64,000 nt of DNA from Foliimonas ilicis (GTDB taxonomy: Bacteria > Pseudomonadota > Alphaproteobacteria > Rhizobiales > Rhizobiaceae). The stretch lies in contig NZ_JBDUUH010000001.1 of the NCBI RefSeq assembly GCF_039939195.1, positions 186,001 to 250,000 on the forward strand. Direction: 5' to 3'. Shown one piece after another: positions 27,563-35,938 of this stretch; the first letter of the stretch is position 1; every line of letters starts with the position of its first letter. The notes below the pieces were generated by a model. That model worked only from the letters and a program-made list of their open reading frames with translations. It searched no databases and was not told the DNA's origin. Position numbers and translations under genes: made by a program.

Positions 27563-27593
27563 GTATATAAGAAGAGGCATTGCGACACGCAAG
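27563..27593 (-). promoter_or_regulatory. Candidate heat-shock (RpoH-type) promoter of dnaK
   Basis: On the minus strand, CTTG (27593-27590) is followed 18 bases later by CTTATATAC (27571-27563), about 120 bp before the dnaK start. Alphaproteobacterial RpoH promoters have a CTTG -35 core and a C/T-rich TAT -10, which this resembles. It is not a match to the full consensus. Confidence 0.5.
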
Positions 27594-27637
27594 CGCTTCA
27601 AAGCATGTCCAACAAAGGAAAAACCCGTTCCTGAAAA

Positions 27638-28624
27638 CTAGACGGCTTCCCAACCATCCTTATCGCCAGCGCGGAATATCGCGTCGATCAACCTCTGGTT
27701 CAAGACTGACTCCTCAAGACTGAAAACACGCTGGTTTTCGCCGGACGCCGCGCGCGCGAAAGCCTCGACTTCAAGTCTATATTGGTTTGTCGCCGGAAAG
27801 CGGAAAATCTGCGCTTCGGAATGATTCTGATTGTGCAGTTCGACGCGGTGATGATCGTAAAGACCGGCATTGAACGGCGAGGCCACCTCGATAAAACCCT
27901 TGTCGCCATGAAACGCCATTGTCTGGCGCGCAGCCAATTGCGTCGACAGGTAAAAGGACAGCTCGAAATCGCCGAAATCGGCACGGATCGAGGAATAGAT
28001 GTCGGTGCCGAATTTCGCGTCGCGCTCGACGGTCGCCTGAACGCGCTGCGGCTCTTTGCCCGTGGAAAAGCGCGTGACGACCGTCGGATAAACACCAATA
28101 TCGGGCAGCGCGCCGCCGCCGAGCGAGACCTGATTGCGCATATTGCCGGGATCGACATTGTAATAGGAAAATGCGCCCTGCACGTGCCGCAACCGCCCAA
28201 TGGCGCCCTGAGAAATCAGGTCGCGCACCTTTATCCATTGCGGGTGATAGGTGACCATGAAGGCTTCAGAAATCACGACCTTCTTGCGGTCGCGAATTTC
28301 GATCAGCGGTTCGATTTCCGAGGCATTGAGCGCCAGTGGCTTTTCGACCAGCACATGCTTTCCGGCTTCGGCGGCCTTGGCAGCCCATTCGACATGCTGC
28401 GATGTCGGCAGCGGGATATAGACGCCATCGACCGTGTCCGACGCCAGCAATTCCTCATAAGAACCAAAGGCATACGGAATACCGAAACGGCTGGCGAGAT
28501 CCTGCGCGCGCGAAAGGTCGCGGCTGGCAATCGCTGTCGCAACGCCGTTTTCGGCGTCCTGTATGGCAGGTAGAAGATGCTCCCGCGCAATCTTGGCGGT
28601 CGATAGAATTCCCCAACGAAACAC
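27638..28624 (-). CDS. Gfo/Idh/MocA family oxidoreductase
   Basis: From GTG 28624, which is preceded by AGGGAGG at good spacing, the product starts FRWGILSTAKIAREHLLP and has 328 residues. An upstream GTG seven codons earlier lacks a ribosome-binding site. The N-terminal Rossmann motif is GILSTAKIA, followed by the family's EKPLALN catalytic lysine segment and a C-terminal alpha/beta domain (GGGALPDIGVYPTVVTRF). It uses NAD(P)(H) on a sugar, inositol or trans-dihydrodiol type substrate that cannot be named. It is upstream of dnaK on the same strand, with the dnaK promoter between them. Confidence 0.9.
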   Translation of the reverse strand: MFRWGILSTAKIAREHLLPAIQDAENGVATAIASRDLSRAQDLASRFGIPYAFGSYEELLASDTVDGVYIPLPTSQHVEWAAKAAEAGKHVLVEKPLALNASEIEPLIEIRDRKKVVISEAFMVTYHPQWIKVRDLISQGAIGRLRHVQGAFSYYNVDPGNMRNQVSLGGGALPDIGVYPTVVTRFSTGKEPQRVQATVERDAKFGTDIYSSIRADFGDFELSFYLSTQLAARQTMAFHGDKGFIEVASPFNAGLYDHHRVELHNQNHSEAQIFRFPATNQYRLEVEAFARAASGENQRVFSLEESVLNQRLIDAIFRAGDKDGWEAV

Positions 28625-28714
28625 GAATTCCGCCTCCCTTTTCACAAAAACTCACAGGGGTTTTGCCCGAAAAAGAGATGAAGGGCCAGAGATTACGTGA
28701 TTTTCCAGAGCAGC

Positions 28715-28741
28715 CGCGGGCGACTTTGGCAATCGCCCGCG
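28715..28741 (-). terminator. Hairpin downstream of pheT
   Basis: CGCGGGCGA and TCGCCCGCG arms around nine bases, starting eight bases after the pheT stop. No T-run follows on the minus strand, so it may be a processing hairpin or a weak terminator. Confidence 0.5.
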
Positions 28742-28748
28742 AATATTA

Positions 28749-31154
28749 CTATCCGCGCAGTGCGCCGCCGGTCTGTTTCTTGACGTTTTCGATGATTTTC
28801 GTGGCCAGAGCCTCGAAATCCTCGTCGGTCAGCGTTTTCTCGACAGGCTGGATCGACACTTCGATCGCCACAGACTTCTTGCCTTCGCCAAGCGATGCGC
28901 CTTCGAAAATATCGAAGACATTGACGCCGGAAATCAGCTTTTTGTCGGCGGATGCGGCGGCTTTCGTTAGCGTTCCGGCCTCGACCTGCTTGTCCACGAC
29001 GAAGGCGAAGTCGCGTTTTACCGCCTGGAAGGCTGAGAGCTCGAGTTTCGGCTTGGTGCGCGTCGGCTTCTGCTTTGGCTCTGGAATCGCATCAAGAAAG
29101 ACTTCGAAACCGGCAAGCGGGCCGGACACATCCAGCACTTCCAGCGTCTTCGGGTGGAATTCGCCGAAGGTGCCAAGAACGGTCTTCGGTCCGAGCTTGA
29201 TCGTGCCGGAACGGCCCGGATGATACCATTCCGGTCCGCCTGCCTCGATCTGCAACTTATCGACCGGCGCGCCTGCGGCTTCGAGGGCTGCCAGCGCATC
29301 GGCCTTGGCGTCGAACACGCCGACGCTCGCTGAATTGCCGCTCCACTGACGGCCCGGTCCTTCGAGTTTTGCAGTGCCACGGCGAATACCCGCCGCGACG
29401 CGGCGCTGCCCTTCCGGCGTCTCGCCTTCATATGTGCCAGACACTTCGAACAAAGCGACATCACCAAAGCCGCGCGCGGCATTGCGCTGTGCTGCCGAAA
29501 TAAGTCCCGGCAGAAGCGACGGGCGCATATCCGACATATCGGCTGCGATCGGATTTGCCAGCTTGAGCGACGGCTTGCCACCGCCGAACAACTCAGCGTG
29601 TTTGGCAGGAATGAACGACCATGTGACGGCCTCCATCATGCCGCGAACGGCAAGTCCACGACGCGCAGAACGGGTGCGGATCTGCAACGTCGTCAGGATG
29701 CGGGCGTTGACGGCATCATGGCTCGTCAGCGGCTGCGGCACGATCATATCAACGCCATGCATGCGCATGATTTCTTCGACCAGATCGGCCTTGCCATCGA
29801 CATCGGGACGCCATGACGGCACCGCGACTTCGACGGTATCGCCACTGCCTTTCGGCTCGAAACCAAGGCGCGAAAGAATGTCGAGGCTTTCGGCTTTCGG
29901 CACTTCAATGCCCGTCAGGCGCTTTACTTCGGCAAGCGGGAAGGAGACGATCTTCGGCTGGTAAGGCTTGTAGCCAATGATCTCCGTTTGCGCCGGTTCG
30001 CCGCCGCAAAGCTCGACCACCATTTTCGTCGCAAGTTCGATGCCCGGCACCATGAATTCGGGATCGACGCCGCGCTCGAAGCGGTAGCGCGCATCGGTGA
30101 TGATGCCGAGGCCGCGACCGGTGCGCGCGACATTCAGCGGCTCCCAGAGTGCGGATTCGATCAACACATCGGTCGTGTTTTCGTCGCAACCCGAATGCTC
30201 GCCGCCCATCACGCCTGCGATGGATTCGATGCCTGCCTCATCGGCAATAACGCAGATTTCCGGGTTGAGCTTGTATTCGCGGCCATCCAGCGCCAGCACC
30301 GTCTCATCCTGCGTGGCGCGGCGAACGGTGAGGTTGCCCTTCACCTTGGCAGCATCGAAGACGTGCAGCGGGCGGCCACGGTCGAAGGTGATGTAGTTGG
30401 TGATATCGACAAGCGCATTGATGGGGCGCAGGCCAATGGCAATCAGCCGCTGCTGAAGCCATTTCGGCGATGCGCCATTCTTGACTCCGCGCACCAGCCG
30501 CAAGGCGAAGCCGGGGCAGAGTTCGGTCGCTTCGATGTTGACCTTGACCGGCGTTTCGCCCTTGCCCGCAACAGGCTCGACCGGCGCGGTCTTCAACGTG
30601 CCGAGGCCGCTTGCCGCCAGATCGCGCGCGATGCCGTAGACGCTGGTGGCGTCCGGGCGGTTCGGCGTCAGATTGATCTCGATCAGCGGATCGTCAAGCT
30701 TCGCATAGGTCGCGAACGACATGCCGACAGGCGCATCTTCCGGCAGGTCGATGATGCCATTGTGCTCGTCCGACAGTTCCAGCTCGCGCTCGGAACACAT
30801 CATGCCGTGGCTTTCGACACCGCGAATCTTGCCGACCGACAGGGTGACATCGATGCCCGGAACATAGGCGCCTGGGGCAGCGAGAACGCCGAGCAGCCCG
30901 GCCCGCGCATTTGGCGCGCCGCAGACGACCTGCACCGGCTTGCCGTCGCCCGTGTCGACCGTCAGCACCTGAAGCTTGTCGGCGTCCGGGTGGCGCGATG
31001 CCGTCAACACCTTCGCGATGACGAAAGGCTTTAGCGCGGCCTTGTCGTCCACGGATTCGACTTCGAGCCCGATGGAGGTCAGGCGCTCGACGATTTCATC
31101 GAGCGATGCCTCTGTTTCGAGATGATCCTTGAGCCAGGAGAGGGTGAATTTCAT
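28749..31154 (-). CDS. pheT: Phenylalanyl-tRNA synthetase beta subunit
   Basis: An 801-residue subunit from ATG 31154 (MKFTLSWLKDHLETEASLDEI). It has the EMAP/tRNA-binding domain near residues 40-150 (HPDADKLQVLTVDTG), the B3/B4 editing domain, the B5 domain and the C-terminal FDX-ACB anticodon-binding domain ending in the family-conserved LTDEDFEALATKII. With PheS it charges tRNA-Phe. Its start codon overlaps the stop of the preceding orphan membrane-protein gene (ATGA). It is therefore separated from pheS by that gene, although it normally follows pheS directly. Confidence 0.97.
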   Translation of the reverse strand: MKFTLSWLKDHLETEASLDEIVERLTSIGLEVESVDDKAALKPFVIAKVLTASRHPDADKLQVLTVDTGDGKPVQVVCGAPNARAGLLGVLAAPGAYVPGIDVTLSVGKIRGVESHGMMCSERELELSDEHNGIIDLPEDAPVGMSFATYAKLDDPLIEINLTPNRPDATSVYGIARDLAASGLGTLKTAPVEPVAGKGETPVKVNIEATELCPGFALRLVRGVKNGASPKWLQQRLIAIGLRPINALVDITNYITFDRGRPLHVFDAAKVKGNLTVRRATQDETVLALDGREYKLNPEICVIADEAGIESIAGVMGGEHSGCDENTTDVLIESALWEPLNVARTGRGLGIITDARYRFERGVDPEFMVPGIELATKMVVELCGGEPAQTEIIGYKPYQPKIVSFPLAEVKRLTGIEVPKAESLDILSRLGFEPKGSGDTVEVAVPSWRPDVDGKADLVEEIMRMHGVDMIVPQPLTSHDAVNARILTTLQIRTRSARRGLAVRGMMEAVTWSFIPAKHAELFGGGKPSLKLANPIAADMSDMRPSLLPGLISAAQRNAARGFGDVALFEVSGTYEGETPEGQRRVAAGIRRGTAKLEGPGRQWSGNSASVGVFDAKADALAALEAAGAPVDKLQIEAGGPEWYHPGRSGTIKLGPKTVLGTFGEFHPKTLEVLDVSGPLAGFEVFLDAIPEPKQKPTRTKPKLELSAFQAVKRDFAFVVDKQVEAGTLTKAAASADKKLISGVNVFDIFEGASLGEGKKSVAIEVSIQPVEKTLTDEDFEALATKIIENVKKQTGGALRG

Positions 31155-31720
31155 GTAGCTGCTCCTAAAATCAAGCTGATCAACGCTTGAAACACAAATG
31201 CAATGCCAAGAATTATAAGTATCATCACGATATAGTTGAACGTCCAACCGAAATTCCGGTTTGTCCAGAATGCCGCTTGCTTTCCAAGGGCTTCAGAACA
31301 TTTAACTGACGCGATAAAGGCGCCTCTTTTATTCAAATAAACGCTGTCGATGATAACCAACTCACCGGGCGCGATGTAGGGGATTTGGACTGAATACTCG
31401 CCGCTAGCCAAGCTTAACTGCTTGTGATCCCTCGGCTGCCAAACTGTCACGTTGTCTGGTTTCCACGAAAAAACAAATTCAACGTTTGATGCCGGCTTTC
31501 GCCCGGTATTCTGCAAAAAGTGCTTTTCACAGAAAATCTCAACGTTTCCATCGTTGACCGACAGCATGTGTAAATTGTTGTTCGTCCGCCCCCAAATCAA
31601 TTTGACCTTTGCTCTAGCGATCCAAAAAATGATGGCGGCAACGAAGGTGAAAATGAGGGATAAAATTTGCCCATGCATGGGAGCCATGAATGCCCACAGC
31701 TTTTGTATGATTTCGATCAC
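31151..31720 (-). CDS. Unrecognised membrane protein wedged between pheS and pheT
   Basis: A 189-residue protein with an N-terminal hydrophobic helix (residues about 17-36), a soluble middle domain of about 110 residues (predicted beta-rich, with NTGRKPASNVEFVFSWKPDN resembling a discoidin- or CARDB-like accessory fold only weakly), and a C-terminal helix (about 163-186, IVMILIILGIAFVFQALISL). I do not recognise the family. It starts 14 bp after the pheS stop and its stop overlaps the pheT start. Base composition is unlike its neighbours: 23 of 60 G+C in 31201-31260 against 36 of 60 in pheT at 31021-31080. It looks like a recent insertion. Confidence 0.75.
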   Translation of the reverse strand: MIEIIQKLWAFMAPMHGQILSLIFTFVAAIIFWIARAKVKLIWGRTNNNLHMLSVNDGNVEIFCEKHFLQNTGRKPASNVEFVFSWKPDNVTVWQPRDHKQLSLASGEYSVQIPYIAPGELVIIDSVYLNKRGAFIASVKCSEALGKQAAFWTNRNFGWTFNYIVMILIILGIAFVFQALISLILGAAT

Positions 31721-31734
31721 CGCGCACCCCTAGC

Positions 31735-32826
31735 TCAGTTGCTTAATCCACCGAACAAAGTCGGCATGTCGAGCGGGCGGAAGCCGTAATGCTGGAGCCA
31801 GCGAACATCGGCGTCGAAGAAGGCGCGCAGGTCCGGCATACCGTATTTCAGCATGGCGATGCGGTCGATGCCCATGCCCCATGCGAAGCCCTGATATTCG
31901 TCGGGATCAAGGCCGCCATGGCGCAGCACGTTCGGGTGGACCATGCCGCAGCCGAGGATTTCCATCCAGTCATTGCCTTCACCGAAGCGCACTTCGCCCG
32001 GCCGCGAGCGGTCGCATTGAATATCGACTTCAAGGCTAGGCTCGGTGAAGGGGAAGAAGGACGGACGGAAGCGCATCTTGACGCTCGGCACCTCGAAGAA
32101 CGCCTTGCAGAACTCTTCCAGCACCCATTTCATATTGGCGACATTGGCCGTCTTGTCGATGACAAGCCCCTCGACCTGATGGAACATCGGCGAGTGCGTG
32201 GCATCGGAATCCTGCCGGTAGGTCTTGCCCGGAATGACGATGCGGATCGGCGGTTTCTGCGTTTCCATGGTGCGGATCTGCACCGGCGAGGTGTGCGTGC
32301 GCAAAAGCTTGCGCTCGTTCGTTTCGCCCGGCTGGAAGAAGAACGTGTCGTGCATTTCGCGCGCCGGGTGGCCTTCGGGGAAGTTCAGCGCCGTGAAATT
32401 ATAATGGTCCGTCTCGATATCCGGGCCTTCGGCGATGGCAAAGCCGAGATCGCCGAAGATCGCCGCGATTTCATCGATCACCTGGCTGATCGGATGGATG
32501 CGGCCGCGCTCTGCGGGCGACTGGCGAACGGGCAGCGTGACATCCAGCTTTTCGGCGGAAAGGCGAACGGAAATTGCCGCATCCTTCAGCTCGGATTTGC
32601 GGGCTGCCAAAGCCTCGGTAACGCGGTTCTTCAAGCCATTGATGACCGGCCCCTGAACCTGCCGTTCCTCCGGCGTCATGGAACCCAGAAGCTTGAGCTT
32701 TTCGGAGATCGAGCCCTTTTTGCCCAGCACCGAAACGCGGACCGCCTCGATTGCCTGCTCGTCTGATGCCGAACCTATCTCGGCAAGGATCGTCTGTTCG
32801 AGACCGTCCATATCGTTACTGCTCAT
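31735..32826 (-). CDS. pheS: Phenylalanyl-tRNA synthetase alpha subunit
   Basis: A 363-residue class II synthetase catalytic subunit from ATG 32826 (MSSNDMDGLEQTILAEIG); ATG 32811 is an alternative and longer frames run into the upstream gene. The N-terminal coiled coil (about 1-90) precedes the core with RGRIHPISQVIDEIAAIFGD, motif 2 around KTYRQDSDATHSPMFHQVEG and motif 3 GFAWGMGIDRIAMLKYGM. It catalyses Phe activation and transfer to tRNA-Phe with PheT. It begins eight bases after the stop of the kinase-like gene, so the two are probably co-translated. Confidence 0.97.
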   Translation of the reverse strand: MSSNDMDGLEQTILAEIGSASDEQAIEAVRVSVLGKKGSISEKLKLLGSMTPEERQVQGPVINGLKNRVTEALAARKSELKDAAISVRLSAEKLDVTLPVRQSPAERGRIHPISQVIDEIAAIFGDLGFAIAEGPDIETDHYNFTALNFPEGHPAREMHDTFFFQPGETNERKLLRTHTSPVQIRTMETQKPPIRIVIPGKTYRQDSDATHSPMFHQVEGLVIDKTANVANMKWVLEEFCKAFFEVPSVKMRFRPSFFPFTEPSLEVDIQCDRSRPGEVRFGEGNDWMEILGCGMVHPNVLRHGGLDPDEYQGFAWGMGIDRIAMLKYGMPDLRAFFDADVRWLQHYGFRPLDMPTLFGGLSN

Positions 32827-32834
32827 ATCATCAC

Positions 32835-33674
32835 TCACGAATTTGCTGGCTTTCGTGCGGCAAAGGGAGCCCGCACAATGTTCAAAAGGAAGCTCGTGCC
32901 CACGATAAATCGACGAAGGTCGGAGCCGAGTTTGATGCGGCCTGCCGCGGACGCCAATGTCACCAAAGGCGACATGGACGAAACCGTGGAGGCCAATTGT
33001 TTTTTCGCAGCTTCGGGCGCGGACGCCGCCCAAGCATCGTAGGCGATACGCGGCGTATCCGGCTTTATCGCCAGATCGCAGATATAGCCGAACAGGCAGA
33101 GAAGATCGCGAACCTGCGCGCGTTCCAATGACATCGCGCCCAGCGGGTTCTGCTCGAAATCCATGTAACCGACGATCTCGCCGCGCAAAAACATGTCGCG
33201 CGGATGCGGTCGGCCATGAACCAGTCCCGCCTGATGAACCAGCCCCATGCTTGTCGCCATGCGCACGAGCAATTCCTCATGCGCTTCGACTTCGCCGACT
33301 TTTTGCAAAGTTTTCAGGCGCTTTTCCAGCGTCTCGCCGCAATCTTCAAGGACCAACACGCCCTTGCCCTGAAACAGGACCGCCGGGACCGGAATGCCTT
33401 TTTCGGCGAAAGCCTTCATGCGCGCAGCTTCGTTGCGGCTGGCATCATCGCCGCGCTCGGGCGGCGAAGGGCGAAATACGCTGCCGGGAAATGCGACGGA
33501 CGCAATCGACTGCAAATAGTGGCTGATCGGAAGCGCCTTGGCCGATGCACGCTTGACCCAGACCGTGCGGCTTCCCAGCTCGACACGGGCGATACGCTCC
33601 GAAGCGTGCGCGGCAAGTGCCGCCAGCTCGATTGCGTTCACCGGATCATGGGTGCTTTCGACCATTGTCTCCAC
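32835..33674 (-). CDS. Kinase-like (Bud32/LPS-kinase fold) protein in the pheST operon
   Basis: A 279-residue protein-kinase-fold protein. VWVKRASAK supplies a likely beta-3 lysine and NEAARMKAFAEKGIPVP a likely helix-C glutamate. The catalytic loop is HGRPHPRDMF, and the metal-binding motif is DFE (YMDFEQNPLG) where canonical kinases have DFG. The HGxxHPxD loop is that of Bud32 and bacterial LPS/Kdo-type kinases. The C-terminal part is helical and hydrophobic. The substrate is unknown. It sits between rplT and pheS, eight bases before pheS, hinting at a link with translation, but this is only context. A terminator separates it from rplT. Confidence 0.72.
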   Translation of the reverse strand: METMVESTHDPVNAIELAALAAHASERIARVELGSRTVWVKRASAKALPISHYLQSIASVAFPGSVFRPSPPERGDDASRNEAARMKAFAEKGIPVPAVLFQGKGVLVLEDCGETLEKRLKTLQKVGEVEAHEELLVRMATSMGLVHQAGLVHGRPHPRDMFLRGEIVGYMDFEQNPLGAMSLERAQVRDLLCLFGYICDLAIKPDTPRIAYDAWAASAPEAAKKQLASTVSSMSPLVTLASAAGRIKLGSDLRRFIVGTSFLLNIVRAPFAARKPANS

Positions 33675-33681
33675 TCAAACG

Positions 33682-33713
33682 AAAAGCCCGCGCCGGAAGG
33701 TTCCGACGCGGGC
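33682..33713 (-). terminator. Intrinsic terminator of rplT
   Basis: GCCCGCGTCGGAA, a two-base loop and TTCCGGCGCGGGC (read on the minus strand) form a 13-bp stem with one mismatch, followed by CTTTTCGTTT. It lies about 40 bp after the rplT stop and before the kinase-like gene. Confidence 0.88.
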
Positions 33714-33753
33714 CCGATCTTTATAAGCCGTTGGGGCTTGCCGGGTGGCGCCG

Positions 33754-34155
33754 TTAGCGTACGGCGGCCTCAAAAGCGCCTTCGGTGGTGCCCTTCAGAT
33801 ATTCCAGCGCAACCTTCGACTTTTCGACGAGCGCGGCAAATGCCTGCGGCTCGTGGATCGCGAGGTCGGAAAGGACCTTGCGGTCGATCTCGATGCCGGA
33901 CTTGTTCAGACCGTCGATGAAACGGCCATAGGTCAGGCCATGTTCGCGAACGGCGGCGTTGATGCGCTGTACCCAGAGGGCACGGAAATTACGCTTGCGA
34001 TTCTTGCGATCGCGATAAGCATATTGCAGCGACTTTTCGACTGCCTGCTTTGCGATGCGGATGGTGTTCTTGCGACGGCCGTAAAAACCTTTAGCGGCTT
34101 TCAGAACCTTCTTGTGCTTGGCGTGCGAGGTAACGCCTCTCTTTACACGTGCCAT
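33754..34155 (-). CDS. rplT: 50S ribosomal protein L20
   Basis: A 133-residue basic protein starting MARVKRGVTSHAKHKKVLK, with KGFYGRRKNTIRIAKQAVEK and the RNA-binding RALWVQRINAAVREHGLTY. L20 is essential for early 50S assembly and represses its own operon in several bacteria. It is 15 residues longer than E. coli L20, with the C-terminal extension usual in alphaproteobacteria. It follows rpmI by 40 bp in the conserved infC-rpmI-rplT order. Confidence 0.98.
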   Translation of the reverse strand: MARVKRGVTSHAKHKKVLKAAKGFYGRRKNTIRIAKQAVEKSLQYAYRDRKNRKRNFRALWVQRINAAVREHGLTYGRFIDGLNKSGIEIDRKVLSDLAIHEPQAFAALVEKSKVALEYLKGTTEGAFEAAVR

Positions 34156-34195
34156 GTCATGATCTCCTTAAAACGTTGTCCAGTCCGAACTTGGC

Positions 34196-34399
34196 TCAGA
34201 GGCCGTTCGGAAGAAAATTCTTGATGACCTTCTTGCCGTCCGGTTCTGCAAGAACCATCGTGCCGCGGGCATCGCGAATGAACTTGTTGGAACGCTTGAT
34301 CATGCCGTGGCGCTTGCCAGCAGCAGCAGCCATAACCTTGCCGGTTGCGGTGATCTTGAACCGCTTTTTAGCGGCCGATTTGGTCTTCATCTTGGGCAT
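34196..34399 (-). CDS. rpmI: 50S ribosomal protein L35
   Basis: A 67-residue protein from ATG 34399, MPKMKTKSAAKKRFKITATG, preceded by GGAGTAGC. The frame is open 51 codons upstream, but that stretch has no ribosomal-protein character. KRHGMIKRSNKFIRDARGT is the family core. It is a component of the large ribosomal subunit, co-transcribed with rplT. Confidence 0.97.
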   Translation of the reverse strand: MPKMKTKSAAKKRFKITATGKVMAAAAGKRHGMIKRSNKFIRDARGTMVLAEPDGKKVIKNFLPNGL

Positions 34400-34586
34400 T
34401 TTGCTACTCCGTTCTTTTTGAGAGAAACTCGCCGGATTGTGGCTGTTTCTTCTTCGTTGTTGTTTTTCAGGCTGACCAAAGCCCGAAAAAGCAATAGAAA
34501 CCGCCACGGCATGCCCTGCCGGACGGTTCTGGACGCGGCTATATAGCTGCAAGTGCCTTCATGCGCAACACCCCGTCAGACCGATA

Positions 34587-35213
34587 TTACGGCATCCGGA
34601 AAAGCACGGGTAAGGTGCCGGACATCTGCGCGGCGTCGATCAGCTCGAAGAACGGCATGGCGACCAGAAACACCAGGCCGTCGAGCAAGGTGGTCAGCAG
34701 GCGCTTTGGCTGAAACCCCTGCGGGTTGCCTTCGCGGTAGAGCGAGAGCCTGGGAAAGAAGCGCGGCACGCGCTCAAGATATGCCTGATAATCCGCACCG
34801 AGATTTGCAGAAAGGTATCGCTCTTCGCGCAAAATAACGATGTGGAACGCAATTGCGCATAAAACGGCAAAGCCAAGCGCCACGGTTATGCTGCCCATCT
34901 GCGCGCCGACACCGGCTGCCGCCAGACTTGAAAAGAGATAGAGCGGGTTGCGGGTGATCGAATAAGGCCCGTCGGAAACGACTTCCGCCGATTTGCGGCC
35001 GCCAATATAGAGCGTCGACCACAGGCGCCCGGCAATGCCAAGGATGATGAGCACGATGCCCGCCATCTCGATGCCTTCATGGAGGGCCGTTTCCGGCGGA
35101 GCCATGGACTGGCCAAAAAGCAGCGCACCCAAGAGGACGAGAATCAACAACGCAAGCACATAGCGCCGCGCTTTTTGATAGATGGCGAGAGCCTCGCCAG
35201 AATTGTTTGCCAT
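34587..35213 (-). CDS. Isoprenylcysteine carboxyl methyltransferase-like membrane protein
   Basis: A 208-residue membrane protein with about four or five helices and the ICMT/PEMT-type signature: GPYSITRNPLYLFSSLAAAG then ILREERYLSANLGADYQAYLERVPRFFP. Bacterial members (methyltransferase family related to STE14) probably methylate small lipids or unknown acceptors using SAM; no prenylated protein target is implied. It sits between infC and rpmI, which are adjacent in most bacteria. It starts 115 bp after infC and ends about 190 bp before rpmI. Confidence 0.82.
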   Translation of the reverse strand: MANNSGEALAIYQKARRYVLALLILVLLGALLFGQSMAPPETALHEGIEMAGIVLIILGIAGRLWSTLYIGGRKSAEVVSDGPYSITRNPLYLFSSLAAAGVGAQMGSITVALGFAVLCAIAFHIVILREERYLSANLGADYQAYLERVPRFFPRLSLYREGNPQGFQPKRLLTTLLDGLVFLVAMPFFELIDAAQMSGTLPVLFRMP

Positions 35214-35245
35214 GGGACGCGCCGTTTTACGGAGTAAAATGCACT

Positions 35246-35274
35246 AGAGCGCGTTTCGAAATCGAAACACGCTC
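35246..35274. terminator. Palindromic hairpin after infC
   Basis: GAGCGCGTTTCGA and TCGAAACACGCTC arms with a two-base centre and one mismatch, 55 bp after the infC stop. This GAGCG-TTTCGAAA palindrome type is frequent in Brucella-group intergenic regions. There is no T-run, so it could be a repeat rather than a terminator. Confidence 0.5.
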
Positions 35275-35328
35275 CAACACATCAAACGTCATTTAGGCCG
35301 AACAATGGCAATGCCAGATGGGTCCGCA

Positions 35329-35865
35329 TCAACGCGGTGCGAGCACCATCATCATCTGGCGGCCTTCAAGCTTCGGCTCCGCTTCCACCTTGGCGATGGT
35401 GGAAACCTCTTCACGCACCTTGTTCAGAAGCTGCATGCCGAGTTCCATATGCGCCATTTCACGTCCGCGGAAACGCAGGGTGAGCTTGACCTTGTCGCCT
35501 TCTTCGAAAAAGCGCTTAACAGCCCGCATCTTCACCTCATAGTCGTGGGTGTCGATATTCGGGCGCATCTTGATCTCTTTGATCTCGATGACCTTCTGGT
35601 GCTTGCGCGCCTCGGCTGCCTTTTTCTGGTTTGCGTATTTCAGCTTGCCCAGATCGAGAATCTTGGTGACGGGCGGCTGCGCATTGGGGGAAATTTCAAC
35701 GAGATCAAGGCCTGCCTCTTCGGCTAGCAACAGGGCATCGTTGATAGAAACCTCGCCGCGGTTCTGTCCGTCGGCATCGATAAGCTGGACCCGGGGAACC
35801 CGGATGTCGCGATTGGAGCGCGGCCCGTCTTTTGTGGGCGCTGCCGCTTTGAATGGTCTGCGAAT
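35329..35865 (-). CDS. infC: Translation initiation factor IF-3, AUU start codon
   Basis: A 178-residue protein. No ATG, GTG or TTG precedes codon 46 in the conserved N-terminal region, yet in-frame sequence encodes RRPFKAAAPTKDGPRSNRD then RDIRVPRVQLIDADGQNRGE, which is standard IF3. The start is ATT at 35865-35863, preceded by GAGGAGA at good spacing. AUU starts are the rule for infC in many bacteria: IF3 discourages initiation on AUU and so limits its own synthesis. The IF3 C-terminal domain is complete (IKEIKMRPNIDTHDYEVKM; FRGREMAHMELGMQLL). IF3 prevents subunit joining and proofreads start codons. Confidence 0.95.
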   Translation of the reverse strand: MRRPFKAAAPTKDGPRSNRDIRVPRVQLIDADGQNRGEVSINDALLLAEEAGLDLVEISPNAQPPVTKILDLGKLKYANQKKAAEARKHQKVIEIKEIKMRPNIDTHDYEVKMRAVKRFFEEGDKVKLTLRFRGREMAHMELGMQLLNKVREEVSTIAKVEAEPKLEGRQMMMVLAPR

Positions 35866-35909
35866 GGTCGTTGTCTCCTCAAGACGTTGATGTTTTGCCT
35901 CGCTAGCGC

Positions 35910-35938
35910 CTATTTTGACACTGCGCGGCGCAAGTCAA
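35910..35938 (-). promoter_or_regulatory. Candidate sigma-70-type promoter of infC
   Basis: TTGACT (35938-35933), a 17-base spacer and AAATAG (35915-35910) on the minus strand, about 45 bp before the AUU start. The -35 is good and the -10 is weak, so this is tentative. Confidence 0.33.
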
